Positions 12,310 to 24,159 of a DNA stretch of 64,000 nucleotides are shown piece after piece. A program made the translations under genes and the position numbers. Below the pieces are notes generated by a model that ran no database searches, was not told the origin of the DNA, and saw only the letters and a program-made list of their open reading frames with translations. Position 1 is the stretch's first letter. Each line of letters starts with the position of its first letter. The stretch is from Odontocerum albicorne (taxonomy: Eukaryota; Arthropoda; Insecta; Trichoptera; Odontoceridae), in assembly GCA_949825065.1 (NCBI GenBank), contig OX463854.1, forward strand, positions 12,685,112 through 12,749,111, written 5' to 3'.

Positions 12310-13150
12310 TAGACAAATTATTATCAATGAATTATTGTATTACAAATTATTTTACACATAAAATTGACATGTAACAATATCTTCCATCTAAGCAGAATTA
12401 TGATTTGTTGAATCTTGAAGAGAAAACTAGACTTGAACCCTTTATAACATTAATTAGGTGTCATCGGGAATTTTACCCTCACCCCCTGGGCTGGAGGATG
12501 TGTGTCAGTTTCATTGATCAAATTTAAAAAATGTTTAATGAAATAAAAAAGAATTACGTATTATGAAACAAAAAAAACTATACCGTGAAATGAAATAAAA
12601 AAATATATTAATTTTTAATGTCAATACTGAGGTATACGAATATGTATATCAAAACGACAAATATATATGTTATACTAAAATAACTGCAGCAATATCTTTG
12701 TCGATTATTCGTGGAAGTGAATAAAAATATTTTCGCTGAAGGAACTTTATTTAACACCTTATTTAAATAGTGCACCACATTTTCGAATGACAATTTGTAC
12801 AATATTATTCTGTCAACTCAGTGTTTAGAACAAATTTACATATTTTTCCCTATACATTAAGAAAAACGGTTTTGTATTTGTTTTATCGTTTCGCGCACGC
12901 TGAACCACATTATTATACGAACCGTAATAATTTAATCAACAAAACATTCAGTGACCTTTTCTTTCATCTATGGTTGTATTATTCACTTTCAATGCCATCC
13001 CTTAATCATTGTTCCGAAAAGGTTTATGTGGGAATATACCGTTTTCATACGAACTCTTTCATCTGTGGTGAGGTTCGGCATATGAATGTTTAAAAATATT
13101 GCCCGTCTTTTTTATCTATTTTATTTATATTATTTGAGTCTAAATTTATA
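12310..13150. other. AT-rich, no feature recognised
   Basis: Short open frames at 12608-12802 and 12821-13093 look like composition artefacts (rich in F, Y, I, K, N codons). Confidence 0.4.
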
Positions 13151-13157
13151 TTTTTGG

Positions 13158-13320
13158 ACATTGTAGTATAGTTGGTAAGGCGCTTGACTTATTCCCAGAG
13201 GTTTTGAGTTCGAATCCCGATGATTTAAAAAAAACAAGCGTTGGTAGTCTAGTAAAAGAGTTCGTAACAATAATCACATGCGCTAAACGTGTACAAGTAT
13301 TGTTGCCTGTCTACGTGCAG
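13158..13320 (+). mobile_element. SINE-II copy with tRNA-like head
   Basis: Head: TAGTATAGTTGGTAAGG (A box) and GAGTTCGAATCCC (near-perfect B box) about 40 bases later. The acceptor stem does not pair, so it is tRNA-derived, not a tRNA. Body: GAGTTCGTAACAATAATCAC ... CGTGTACAAG matches SINE-II. It runs directly into the repeat at 13320-13475. Confidence 0.7.
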
Positions 13321-13475
13321 TTATATGAGATACAGGCAAAAGCCTAGTTTACTGAGGACACGACAAATGAAAGGCAACAAACCCAGATCCATTAAAATTG
13401 TATGTCCAAATTAAAATACCTGTTGTTTTTTCGCAAATTATGTATATTTCTTGTCATGTTTAAATAAATAAAATA
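13320..13475 (+). repeat. ~150-bp dispersed repeat shared with 57180-57330
   Basis: The segment from GATACAGGCAAAAGCCTAG to TATTTCTTGTCATG is nearly identical to the complement of 57185-57325. It may be the 3' part of a longer SINE or the end of another element. It carries no readable protein. Confidence 0.65.
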
Positions 13476-13479
13476 TTTG

Positions 13480-14320
13480 CAACACGCACGCTAGCGAACT
13501 GTAAAATACTTGCTCACTCCTGTAGTTCTTAACCAGAATGCCCGAATACAGGGCAGAAGATAAAAAAAATCCCAGCGACGCTCATCAACATGCCCGCATC
13601 TTCAACTCGGATGTGTTGAGGACTTGGTAAAAGCAGACTTATTCAACCATATGTTGAGGACTACAATACATAAAATAACTGTATTAAGATCAAAAGGCAT
13701 ATTCAAAATACCATTTTTCATATGTGACAATTAACATGTAACAATTTGATTAAAACTGAACTCCATTTAAACTTCATTAATTAATTTATTCATATCCTTG
13801 GCACATTGTAGGTTTCCCTAGTTCGTAGAAGGACCAAATATAACAAATACAAAAAAAATATGCATAAAACAGTTAAACATTTTAAGCTTATAAAACCTAT
13901 TGTCAAAATATATATGTAACACTCTGATAAAATGTAGCATGTAGATAATATAATGTAAAAAAAAAGATTTCAAGTAATACATTAAATTCAAAAGATTTTT
14001 CCTAAAGGAGCTGAGCGACACATGAAATACGTTTATATGAGGACACACACCGTTAAAAAGTGTGATTGCTCTACCTACCGGCATCTTCAAATGCAGGCTG
14101 GTTTGACTTATAGGTTGACAGAACAATTTATGGGGGCGATGACAAACATTTGAATTGTACGTCTCGATAATTAGAATGATAATAACATTCGTACACATGT
14201 TAAATTTGAATGTTTGAAAGAAAGTATACAACATTTTTAAACAAAAAAAAACATATTATCAATATTTGAAACAAAGAAAAAACAAAATATAGCACCATTC
14301 TACATAATAGGTTTTTCCTA
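13480..14320. other. AT-rich, no gene called
   Basis: A 138-codon frame on the minus strand (13818-14234) is hydrophobic and Phe/Asn/Ile rich, as expected by chance in such AT-rich DNA. A GC-richer patch at 13540-13620 weakly resembles 4330-4370. Confidence 0.4.
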
Positions 14321-14326
14321 TTAGTT

Positions 14327-14416
14327 GGATAAGATTTTTGGAGTGTTGTACCGCGTGGTTTGATTTATGGGCATCATAAGTCACGCGGTACAACACTTAT
14401 AAAGACCTTATCTTAC
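14327..14416. repeat. ~90-bp hairpin (possible MITE)
   Basis: Perfect 14-bp arms TGTTGTACCGCGTG (14344-14357) and its complement (14382-14395) are separated by 24 bases. Outside them, GATAAG and CTTATC continue the pairing with interruptions. The compact, GC-richer fold in AT-rich flanks suggests a small MITE or a fold-back RNA. Confidence 0.55.
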
Positions 14417-14504
14417 ATTATTCTGATAGATTCTTTAAAAAAACATCTGTATTAAAATATCTGAACTATAATATATACATCACCTTATCAGTGGAATCAA
14501 TGTC

Positions 14505-14570
14505 GATCTTCGTGACCTAGTTGAAAAGACACTAATCTTCCACAGAGGGTTTCTGTTTAAAAAAAAAGAA
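14505..14570 (+). mobile_element. Truncated SINE head
   Basis: TCGTGACCTAGTTGAAAAGAC is the A-box region shared with copies at 4085, 37277, 41948 and 49398. The B box is degraded and no body follows. Confidence 0.4.
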
Positions 14571-14704
14571 GAAAAAATGTAGGTATACGAGTATGGCTAA
14601 AGAAATTGTTGTTACCTACCCACGTGGGATAGTATTGGCAATACGTACGAGGGCGTCCTGTTAGTTATTTGCTTATTTCTGTCGTTTTTAAACATGAAGG
14701 CTCG

Positions 14705-15255
14705 ATTATTTATTTATTGTATGGTATAAACACAAATCATTGATATAAAAAAAAAACATAAAATAGTGTATATTCTAATCTTGACCACTGAAATTTTGCT
14801 ATTTTATTATTTTTTCCATAGAACTAACACGAATCATCGATATAAAAAACTGTAAAATGCATTAAAACTTTTTGATATGGTATCAACACAAATCATTGAT
14901 TTAAAAAAAACATGAAATAAATCAAAATCTTGATTAATTGCCACAGAAATTTTGCTATTTCATATATTTTTGTACAGAACTAACATAAATCATTGATATA
15001 AAAAACTTTAAAACGCATCAAAATCTTATCATCTTTACCGATTTCGAATAATATTTTACTATTTTCCACACTTTTTATGGTACTAATACCAATTATCGAA
15101 ATAAGGAAGTATAAAATATATCAAAATCTAAACATCTTGACCAATTTTGACTAACATTTACATATAAAACTTTTGTTTGGTACCAACAAAAATCATCGAT
15201 GTAAAAAAAATATAAAATATATCAAAATCTAATCATCTTTGCCAATTTTAACTTT
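14705..15255. repeat. Degenerate ~100-bp tandem repeat
   Basis: The block AATCATCGATATAAAAAA recurs, with variation, at about 14735, 14831, 14890, 14987, 15089 and 15189. Between blocks lie variants of ATCAAAATCTAATCATCTT and TTTATGGTACCAACA. Spacing is near 100 bp except one 59-bp step. It is an old satellite-like array and non-coding. Confidence 0.6.
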
Positions 15256-15259
15256 TATT

Positions 15260-16680
15260 TTGTCTATTATGAAGTCACTTTTGACAAGCATGCCAATAAC
15301 TGACATGGAGTGAAATACACTTTGAATTGTAAAACGGCGTTGCTCCTGCAACCGAAATAGCTCAATTTAAAGAGTACTACATTTGCCATCTGGAAATATT
15401 TTGGTCGTGATTTTTTCCTTATTCAGTTGGTTAAAAACGAAAAACGTTATTTTCGTTAAACAAAAAATGTAAGTTGGTCTAAAATAATGATAAATCATTC
15501 ACAATATGCTTATTTTTTTCAACAAATATTGTGTTTTCTGAACGAAATTTCAGTGTAATATGGTGAATTGTAAATTATTACCATAAAAATCATTCTAAGT
15601 GCAAATATAATATATGGTATGTCCGAGACATTTGTCGAGTTAAAAATCATATTGACTATTTTACCAGACTAGAGTTCCACGAAACTATACATATTTTTTA
15701 AGTAAAAACATGTCTTTCAAAAATATAAAATATTATTAAATAAAAAATTTGCTTCGTGCATTTTGCTTAGTCATTATTTATTTTATAATAATTATTCTTT
15801 GTACATAGTTAAACATGAGACACCTGGCGGGCTTATTGCCATACAGCGATGTATTTAAAACAATCAGCTCATTTTGGATGTATTAAACTGTTTAATTCAT
15901 GACAGATTTTACAAAATAAAAAACAAATATCTTCGTATAAATTACAGTAAATTTTTTTACTAATCTCTATTAGTAATGTATATGATCAACATAAAACATC
16001 CATACGTTTTATGTATATGCATGGAGAAAACATTTTAAAATAAGCATGTTTGTATAAACCATTGAAATCGTTTATTTATGTACAAAACAATAATTTTCAA
16101 GGTTATAAACTACCTGGTTTTGATATATTATTAATTTTTTTTTTATTTACCATTAAACAGTCGATTTATCGATACTCCACGATATATAAAATTAATATCT
16201 CACATGCAGGAATGATCACGGAGATTTTAAAATGTTATTTTAGCTAGTAAAAAGCTATTTTAATAGCTCTGTTTTTCCCAGAAATAGTATTAAAAAGTAT
16301 CAAATAAAACAAAACGTATTTTTTTGTTAAAATCAAAATAAGTTAAGTGTTCAATATTGTTTCCTATTTTTTATTTTTGTTTAAAATACGAGTATGTATA
16401 TAGAAAAACACTTGTGCGTAATACAAAATGATTGATGTGTAAATAGTATCACGTTATGTTGTTTAATTGACCTTTTAAAAATTCATGAATGAAGTTCAAT
16501 AAAAACACATAAAAACCGCTGGGATACTTTTCCACGGAAAAAATTTATCTCACTAAATCGCTAAATCTGATAATACCCCGAACAACAGGCTTGCATTTGT
16601 ATGGATTATCCCTTCATTCGTCTAACTATAATACCTCGCTACATACAACAGAGCCAAGTGTAGGTTTAGCTCCTCTGAAC
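15260..16680. other. AT-rich with a SINE body scrap
   Basis: CACCTGGCGGGCTTATTGCC at 15822-15841 resembles the SINE-I body read on the minus strand. The rest has no recognisable feature. Confidence 0.35.
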
Positions 16681-16711
16681 TGTGTATCCATCTCTTTTTT
16701 TCGTGAACTAA

Positions 16712-16852
16712 AAGAGAGAGACGGAAGATAAAAATGCAGGAATTCTCACAGCAGCTATCGGTGAGCCAGAGATAAAGGTAATAACGCCGGGCGGCGCTAT
16801 TCCATCAATGCCCGTACACAATACCAGATCTGTTATTACGGTATTTCAATAG
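16712..16852 (+). other. Possible coding exon, unrecognised
   Basis: An open frame of 46 codons (stop at 16850) has mixed codon use in a GC-rich islet, unlike the AT-driven chance frames around it. The predicted peptide includes ILTAAIGEPEIKVITPGG and IPSMPVHNTRSVIT. A donor-like ACG|GTATTT lies at 16840-16846 and a T-rich run precedes the frame. The antisense frame is also open over the same stretch, so strand is uncertain. No family recognised; it could equally be an old element remnant. Confidence 0.25.
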
Positions 16853-17214
16853 AGGAAGCGATATGAAAAAAAAAACGAAGAACGTTTCTCTTCTTTTCAT
16901 AAAAGTATTGGGTATTATATGTCTCACAGTTTTTCAAGATCACACACAAATATTTTAAATAACGGAATGTTTTATAAATTTATCTCTACAGTTCTTTCTG
17001 TGAATTATTCCAGAACACAATATCTCATACCCGAGTATTATCGAGGAAAATAATCTTCATAAGACAAATTTCTTAACTTGGTTTGTGATTTTTTTTTAAC
17101 TATATTTGGTTTTCCATACGCAATAATAAATCATAGTATGTATTCATATACTTACATAAAAAAAACATTCCATTGTTATGTATTACTGTTTTGTTTTATA
17201 AATTAAAACCTGAC

Positions 17215-17375
17215 TAGTATATTGCCTTATGGCAATTTCTTACAACCAACAAGACAGGAATTACACATACGAGCACCTAGAGTGAAAACCAAATGAGAAC
17301 TTTTTATGAAAAATTTTGGTACTAACAGGAATCAAACCATAGCATTTTAATAACCAACACAATTAAAACTGATTT
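17215..17375 (-). mobile_element. SINE-I copy, minus strand
   Basis: On the minus strand GTTGGTTATTAAAATGC and TGGTTTGATTCCTG (B box) are followed by GTTGGTTGTAAGAAATTGCC and ATAAGGCAATATA, the SINE-I body order. The terminal part of the body is missing. Confidence 0.55.
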
Positions 17376-17439
17376 CTTGTAGGAATTTTATGATCACCTA
17401 CACCCCCCTCGAATGCTTTCTGGGTAACGAGCGTGTTTG

Positions 17440-17830
17440 TTCTTGAAGAGCTAGAACCAAAAGTCTGTGGACATGGATGCCACCGTCGAAGTAATTTGAT
17501 ATGTAGAAAAAAGTCAAGAAAATAATGGTTAGAGAGAATGATATGTGAAAGAAGGAAACGTAAAAAGTTAGAAGAAGATGGACGTAAAAGAGACGAAAGA
17601 TGTGTGTCAAAATAGAAAAGTCTCGCGCTTTGTCCTCTCTGCCTACCATGATAAGGAATGGCGTGATGGTGTACGTATGTTGACACAATTTTACTATTAT
17701 GAAAGATAGAAAGAACACCATGTAGCTGGTTCGTGATTGTAAAGATTGAATATTTCATTACCATAAATGTTGAGACAACCTCTACCACAGAACGCCGGAT
17801 GAATTGCAACAGTTTATGGGATTGGCCTGA
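17440..17830 (+). mobile_element. LINE A fragment, extreme C-terminus
   Basis: Plus-strand reading gives LWTWMPPSK, then, after stops, RALSSLPTMIRNGVMVY near 17625-17690. The second block is the single-copy counterpart of the 37-bp unit amplified at 30026-37003, and aligns with the LINE A copies at 46250 and 58160. The copy is heavily decayed. Confidence 0.55.
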
Positions 17831-17984
17831 AACGCATTACTGATGCCTCGAATTATCGAAACCGGAAGTCAATCATAACTTAACTAATATATCAAGAGAC
17901 GGAACAAACTCAAACGGTTTGATTAATTTGTTAGAATTATTTTTGCCACATCTGGAAAAGCTTTTCTTTTTTTAAAGTTTTTCC

Positions 17985-18478
17985 CTTCCTGTTAGTTTAA
18001 ATTTCTCCAACTATCTAATTGATGAGCCCGGACTTTTTAATGACTTCTCTCTTAAATGTATTTTGTGTAGTTTATTTTGAGATGCATGTGCGATACTTGG
18101 AAGGAATTTACTATATTCTAGTATACCATATGTACGAGTACACACTGCGTTACCGTCAAGGAACCTTTATTTGTTTGCTTGAATTGATCTGAGGCGGTAT
18201 TTGTGGATTTGTTTATTATCTATTTATTTTCTGTGTGTTTTTTTCTCTTCTTCTTATTCTACATGTACAAGGGTGTGGGCTGAAAATTATCTGGTGTCCC
18301 CGTGGCTGGGCTCGCCCTATCTTGGCCGGGGGAATGTTATTAGATGAGCCCAAATCTTTTGATAGCTTCTGTTTTTAATATATTATCTGCAATTTATGTG
18401 TTCTTGAAGTATATTTAAATGTATTATGTACATACTATGTTGCTATCAATAAACCTATTATTATTTATTTAATTAATT
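17985..18478 (+). mobile_element. R-element copy (GC-module repeat with TTTA tail)
   Basis: Contains GATGAGCCCGGACTTTTTAA, a T-rich spacer, GTGTGGGCTGAAAA, GGCTGGGCTCGCCCTATC, GATGAGCCCAAATC, and the terminal CAATAAACCTATTATTATTT. The same order with two GC modules and a terminal (TTTA)n is seen at 29140-29775 and 44470-44993. The tail suggests LINE-mediated retroposition. No ORF is conserved among copies. Confidence 0.7.
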
Positions 18479-18479
18479 T

Positions 18480-19145
18480 TGTTTTTATTAAGTATTTCGC
18501 AATTTATCCTTCTATGGTATTTTGTTCTAACCATTTTAGTTTTTCTTTACTCTATTATATATCGATAAATATTTATATCATTAAGATAATGAAGAGTAAT
18601 AAGATCTTTGCTTTCCTACATTTTCTTAAAATGATGCGTAAATTCCTGCCTATTTTGAGCCGAATACTACTCTCCCAATATCTCGTATTTCCATTACTTG
18701 ATTGCGCGACGTATGCTATTAGGATGTCAAAGAGGGAATGTTAGATGAGTTGAAGAGACTCCTTAACATTTGCATCTGATTTATTTTTAACCTTAGGAAG
18801 TGTGTCGGATTTTCGGAACAAGCTTCAGTGGCTTAAAGTTGGCAGCGAAGGAAACTTCACGTTTTATCGATATTGTTTTGCGTCCTTGGTAATTAAAATT
18901 ATCTTCGTGTATACGATATCAACAACAAAAATCGACATTCTTTCAGAACGCGGACGTTCTCTTCGATTAGGATACGAGAGACTTCTTTGTATAATAAAAC
19001 ACTTATTTAACTCATCATCATCAACAGAAAATAAAATTAATATTTTATTAAATAATTACTACAAATATAGTTCGAAAAAACCTTATTGTTTTTCTTATCT
19101 TTTCGTTAAATTAAATATATTAAGCTTCAGTGTGAAGAGGAATGT
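18480..19145. other. AT-rich, no gene called
   Basis: A 134-codon frame (18802-19206) has no Met near its start, no recognisable motif, and its end overlaps LINE A sequence in another frame. I treat it as chance. Confidence 0.35.
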
Positions 19146-19149
19146 AAAT

Positions 19150-20345
19150 GCAATTTTTAGGCTAGCAATGAAAGATAAGAGAATGTACAAGAATGCTGCT
19201 ATTTAAGAAGTATTTTATCAGATATTGGGAGAGATATCGAAAGGAGTGTAGCGATATGAAACAAAGTCAATGAGGTATTAAAACATATTTACTCAAACTG
19301 GACAGAATCAAAATCTACTGAGAAGATGGCCCACAACAGTATTCTTTGAATTATGCAAGTGAAACGTGGATGTAGAAAAAAATACTGAAAGAAGCTGAAT
19401 ACTTGCTGATGAAATGTGTGCACTTGAATAATTGTTCAACTAACATATGTATGTATATTGATATGACAGAGTACGCTGATGAAATGTGTGCACTTGAATA
19501 ATTGCCCCACTATGTATATTGATATGACAGAGTACGCTGATGAAATGTGTGCACTTGAATAATTGCCCCACTATGTATATTGATATGACAGAGTACGCTG
19601 ATGAAATGTGTGCACTTGAATAATTGTCCCACTATGTATATTGATATGACAGAGTACGCTGATGAAATGTGTGCACTTGAATAATTGCCCCACTATGTAC
19701 TCGTATATTGATATGACGGAGTACGCTGATGAAATGTGTGCACTTGGATAATTGTCCCACTATGTATATTGATATGACGGAGTACGCTGATGAAATGTGT
19801 GCACTTGAATAATTGTCCCACTATGTATATTGTGATATGACAGAGTACGCTGATGAAATGTGTGCACTTGAATAATTGCCCCACTATGTACTCGTATATT
19901 GATATGACGGAGTACGCTGATGAAATGTGTGCACTTGGATAATTGTCCCACTATGTATATTGATATGACGGAGTACGCTGATGAAATGTATGCACTTGAA
20001 TAATTGTCCCACTGTGTATATTGATATGACAGAGTACGCTGATGAAATGTGTGCACTTGAATAATTGTCCCACTATGTATATTGATATGACGGAGTACGC
20101 TGATGAAATGTATGCACTTGAATAATTGTCCCACTGTGTATATTGATATGACAGAGTACGCTGATGAAATGTGTGCACTTGAATAATTGCCCCACTATGT
20201 ATATTGATATGACGGAGTACGCTGATAAGCAAACGTGGGTGGAAAGCGTTGAAGAGGAAGATCATGTATGGTTGAAATAAAGCAAATGATATTTTAAAGG
20301 AAGAAAATATTAAAACTCAGAGAAATCGAATGAGAATGTATTTGA
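19150..20345 (+). mobile_element. LINE A copy with internal 61-bp array
   Basis: Reading before the array: NERQENVQECCYLRSILSD then RDIERSVAMK (about 19165-19260), and ASETWM near 19350. These match the RT C-terminal blocks YLGS..SDxG, EIxRRI and GSETW of LINEs. After the array (20230-20340) the frame resumes with KANDILKEENIKTQRNRM, equivalent to the post-RT basic region of other LINE A copies. Stops and frameshifts are present. The array has grown in the block that normally encodes (A)xEMxALxL. Confidence 0.65.
19405..20226 (+). repeat. 61-bp minisatellite, about 13 units
   Basis: Starts of GCTGATGAAATG fall at 19405, 19475, 19536, 19597, 19658, 19725, 19786, 19849, 19916, 19977, 20038, 20099 and 20160, with a last partial start at 20221. 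Steps are 61 bp except 70, 67, 63 and 67. The 67-bp variant carries an extra TACTCG insertion that creates TACTCGTA. Units are highly similar, differing at a few sites, so the array is young. Frames of 63 to 124 codons on the minus strand are a by-product of the repeat. Confidence 0.95.
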
Positions 20346-20464
20346 GTTATAACTCTCAACTTTTAATTATTTATTGTGTAATATTTTATAGCAGTGAGTT
20401 CGAGTTCTGAGTTGCAGCACCCTTAATAAGAGCATGTAATCTAAATGGCGTTTTATAAATTGTC

Positions 20465-20795
20465 CTTTAATTATTATTATTTAAACACGATTGCAGCTGC
20501 CTGATCTTGTGGTACAGGATCGAGCAATTTCGAAGCCTTTTAACACCTTGAAATGCGAGATTCTGAAGTGTAAATGCTAAAATAATGACAATTAATTCAC
20601 GACAACAGGCTATAATGAATCAAAACATTAGTTTAAAGTTTTTTAAACTGTTTTATTTACTTTTCCCAATCTTTTATTATTATTATTACATAAAAACAAT
20701 TGCAATTGCCTGATCTTGTGTTACATGATAAAGCTATTTTGAAGCCTTCTAGCACCTTGAAATGCGAGACTCTAAGTTAGGGTAAATGCATTTAT
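20465..20795 (+). repeat. Direct duplication of a ~115-bp segment
   Basis: The block TGCCTGATCTTGTGGTACAG ... TTGAAATGCGAGATTCT (20498-20568) recurs diverged at 20708-20775. The copies lie about 210 bp apart and each is preceded by a TTATTATTATT run. Origin unknown. Confidence 0.6.
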
Positions 20796-20799
20796 TGTT

Positions 20800-21812
20800 G
20801 TTTTATTTTTAATTTACTTTCCACAACCGATATAAAATAACAAATCAGAAAAACTGAAAATAAAACCATATAAATCGTATGTATTGATAACGGGGGCGAG
20901 AATGAAAGTGTTTAATGCCTTTGTGTCGGTAAGATAAATATATCCTTTATTTGAGAACTAATCCTAGCTTCATTAAGAATTGATGTGTAAACGTCTGCTC
21001 ACCCAGTGCGGGTATCGCGTGATTGTGAGCGCGTAAATAAATTATGAAGTCGAACAAACCATGATTCAAAGACAATTACCGATAATAATCTAGGATTATT
21101 TGATGGCTTGTGGGGGTCTTTCCCTCGGAAAATGTGAAGTAATCCATTTTCTTTCGTTGATTTATTGTCCTTTTTCCAACTTTTTGTTTTGACGTCGTAC
21201 AAATGGATTACATAAAATAATCATTCAATATATGTACAGCTATTGTTTTAATGTAAGGTGAATAACTGTATTTAGGAGAGCCGTATATTTAGTGTACGTA
21301 TTAAGACACTTTGTTAGAACGAGGCGTATGTATTAGGACAATTTAAAATTTGTGTATGTACGTGAGGAGGTATGTCCTTTTATCTCTCCTGAAATATTAC
21401 ATGACGTTATGGAAATAATATAAAAGGACAATTTTTTTTCCTTTGACATGTGGTTTGATCCTGTTTGTATATCATTTGCCAATAACTGGTATTTTTCGCC
21501 ATTGTGAAACTTTTATTCATGCACAGTGGTAAAATCTAGGCTTCCTTAAACACCCTTTTTTATATCATTACGCGTCAATCAATCTCTTTCTTCTTTTAAA
21601 AGTCACCAAGTGGTCCAGCATTAAGTTCTTTAGAGATGAGCTAATATATTAACAGTTAAGTATATTTTGTTCCATCAGCATCATTTTGTAACAAAGTTTA
21701 TAAAGCAAGTTTAGAGGAACCTTATTTTAAAACTAAATGTTATTTTAAACGAGAAAGTGAGTTGATATCAATTAAACATATTTATGTATAAAAACTCAAT
21801 CACGGCGCACAT
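20800..21812. other. No feature recognised
   Basis: AT-rich; nothing readable in any frame. Confidence 0.4.
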
Positions 21813-21817
21813 GAATA

Positions 21818-22010
21818 ACCTCTGTGGCCTAGCTGATAAGATGTATGTGTCAACCTGAGGTTACGGCTTTGATTCCCATTGGAGGCCAATTTATTTTAAA
21901 ATGGTTCTACTCTGATTTTCACATTCCTCTGGTTAGCTGAAGGAGATTACCACATGGTGATAAATTTACTAGGTAGCACTGTATTAAATAAAATTGTAAT
22001 ACAAAACAAT
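21818..22010 (+). mobile_element. SINE-I copy, full length
   Basis: Head: CTGTGGCCTAGCTGATAAG (A box) and GGCTTTGATTCCCATTGG (B box). Body: GAAGGAGATTACCACATGG, then ACTAGGTAGCACTGTATT, then an AT tail with AAATTGTAATACAAAA. Order and length (about 190 bp) match the copies at 45168, 49398 and 59688. Confidence 0.75.
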
Positions 22011-22377
22011 CATATCGTAGTATTTCATGTGTCTTTTGTGAAAATGAAACCTTGATACGCAATTTTACAAAAAGAAAGATAAAATATTTTAAGTTGTGGC
22101 CAGAAGGTTATTTACCTTATTTCTAAAAATTTCCTATAATTTGGCATATTTGAATTATATAAAGGATATTTGATTGGATGAGATTGGAATGAATGAGGAT
22201 GGATAAATTGGACCCAATTACTTATTAATCTTTAATCAATCAAAAACACTGACATGAGTTACTCGTATATTAACGTTCTCAAAATCCTTCGGATGATCAT
22301 ATCGACCGGCTTATAAGGTTTCCGTCAATGAAAAAAGATAACTAAGTATTGTAGTGTTATAGTATTCAAACCATCTT

Positions 22378-22605
22378 CCGACCTCCGTGGTCTATTTTGT
22401 AAGGCAGCTGTCCTCCAACCCAGGAATTGCGGGCTCAATTTTCGTAAGTATGCAATTTTTTTTAATAAAGGGCTGTTGTCTAATTTTAACTTGAGGCCTG
22501 TTTAAAATATTTATGGTTGGTTAAAAGAGATCACCACAAGGCAACAAACCCACACAGTTGTTTAGTACAGTAATATAAGCACAATACAGTACCGTTATAT
22601 TGAAT
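22378..22605 (+). mobile_element. SINE-I copy, full length
   Basis: Head: CGTGGTCTATTTTGTAAGG and GCGGGCTCAATTTTCG (B box). Body: GTTGGTTAAAAGAGATCACC and ACAAGGCAACAAACCC, then a tail GTACAGTAATATAAGCAC. The 3' body is diverged. Confidence 0.65.
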
Positions 22606-22609
22606 AAAA

Positions 22610-24085
22610 ATAAAAATCATCTTCTCAATTTTTCTTAACGCCTCTCCTTGATGATTTAAGCTGAAAAATATTTGAGTTATTCTTTTTTAGAGACTGTACG
22701 AGTATCTGGATTGAAAATATATTATGTGATGAACCCAGCGCAAAATAAAGAAAGTGATAAAAGCAATTGATTAAATTAAATAATTTGTAGCTTAATGCTA
22801 ATTTAGAGTTTCACAAAGTCAACGCCGAAACAAATTATGAATAGAACATTGACAACATTATTGATAATTGAATAAAACAAATTCATGATTGCTAAAATTC
22901 TTTCTGAAAATAAAGTAACAGTACATTGGAACATAAAATATTTATCTTTTTAAAGTCTAGAAATAAACAGGATTTCAAAATAAATGTTTATCATCCTTTT
23001 ATTTGAATGAACATTAAAAAAATACCTAAGAAATAAACATGTTTTTTATTTAAAAAACGATTCTAAAATGATAATCTTAGTTTATTTATAAAAGTTTAAT
23101 TAAAAGTGCATTCAAGTAAAATTAGAAAAAGATGTCATATTTTAATTCACAATCTTGAGTTATATTCGAAACTCATAATTGTAATGACACTATAATACAA
23201 TTCTCAACATTAATTTTGTATCTGATATAATTAATATAATTTTCAGTCTTGCCTTAGTGGTTTACACCATATCTTAGTATTAATGTTTAACTTTAATTTT
23301 AACTTTTTAGATTTTAAATAATTTTTTAATCTTTGAAAAAAGTAAATAACTATATTTAAGGGAAGAGGATGTCTTATTTTTTTCAATTAAATACTTCAAA
23401 TAGGCGGAGAAATCATTTCTTCACTAGGAAGAGAGGAGGATATATAAGGGAAAGTTAATCAAGTTTTGATCTGCACGTCTACACCTGTGAGTTATGCATC
23501 AAATCGATATTGTGTGTACAATAAGTCACCACATATTATGTAGCAAACGGGTCCCAGACTTTTGTAAAAAACACTTGAAAAGTACGAGTACAAGGTTGGT
23601 TCAACTGATGTTAAATTATGATTTTTCGAAAACTCGGTGACGTACGAGTAAAACTTAAAAAAAAAACATTTTTATTGGTTGGCTGATAAAAACAGTCTTA
23701 AAGATCAAAATAGTTGGGATCCAGCATTGACAGGTGATTTCGATGTTTGAACAGATACAACCTCTTTAAAATGGAAAGCTTCTCCATACTTTAGCAAATG
23801 ATAACTGACAGCATTCAAACTAGGTTAATATATCTATTTTTTTTAATTTTTAACTTATTTTAAACTGTTATTTCAGTACTTATATTTAAATAATATACAT
23901 TAAGTATATATTAATCTATGTAAATGGTATATTATAGTCTACGTACCAACTTATATATCCAATGTTATGCGTAAACACTCAGTGATGCGCAGTATAGAGA
24001 TATGGAACCAATTGGGTGTATGACGAGAATCTAGCACTTTGAGAGGAATGCTCCATAGTTGGGAAAATTCCGTGTCATGTGGAAA
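22610..24085. other. AT-rich, no feature recognised
   Basis: Very AT-rich with many homopolymers; three copies of the word TACGAGTA occur (22697, 23583, 23643). Confidence 0.4.
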
Positions 24086-24108
24086 ATAAAAAAAAAAACT
24101 ATACCGAG

Positions 24109-24157
24109 CGTGCATCGTGACGTTTTAAAAAATACCTCTAAAACGTCACGATGCACG
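24109..24157. repeat. Perfect 19-bp hairpin
   Basis: Left arm CGTGCATCGTGACGTTTTA (24109-24127) and its exact complement (24139-24157) flank an 11-base loop. A second small stem (CACCTCAA / TTGAGGTG) lies just downstream at 24179-24215. It could be a short MITE or a transcribed hairpin. Confidence 0.7.
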
Positions 24158-24159
24158 AT

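Noticed and set aside
13158..13230. Functional tRNA gene
   Set aside because: A and B boxes are good, but the acceptor stem does not pair and a SINE body follows; treated as a SINE head. Same reasoning for 57858 and 45768.
13818..14234. 138-codon minus-strand frame
   Set aside because: Hydrophobic, AT-codon composition expected by chance; no upstream or downstream signals.
18802..19206. 134-codon frame
   Set aside because: No ATG at its start, no motif, and its end overlaps LINE A coding sequence in another frame.
19693..20265. Repeat protein of 104-124 codons on the minus strand
   Set aside because: A by-product of the 61-bp array; the period is not a multiple of three, and the source is LINE A sequence on the other strand.
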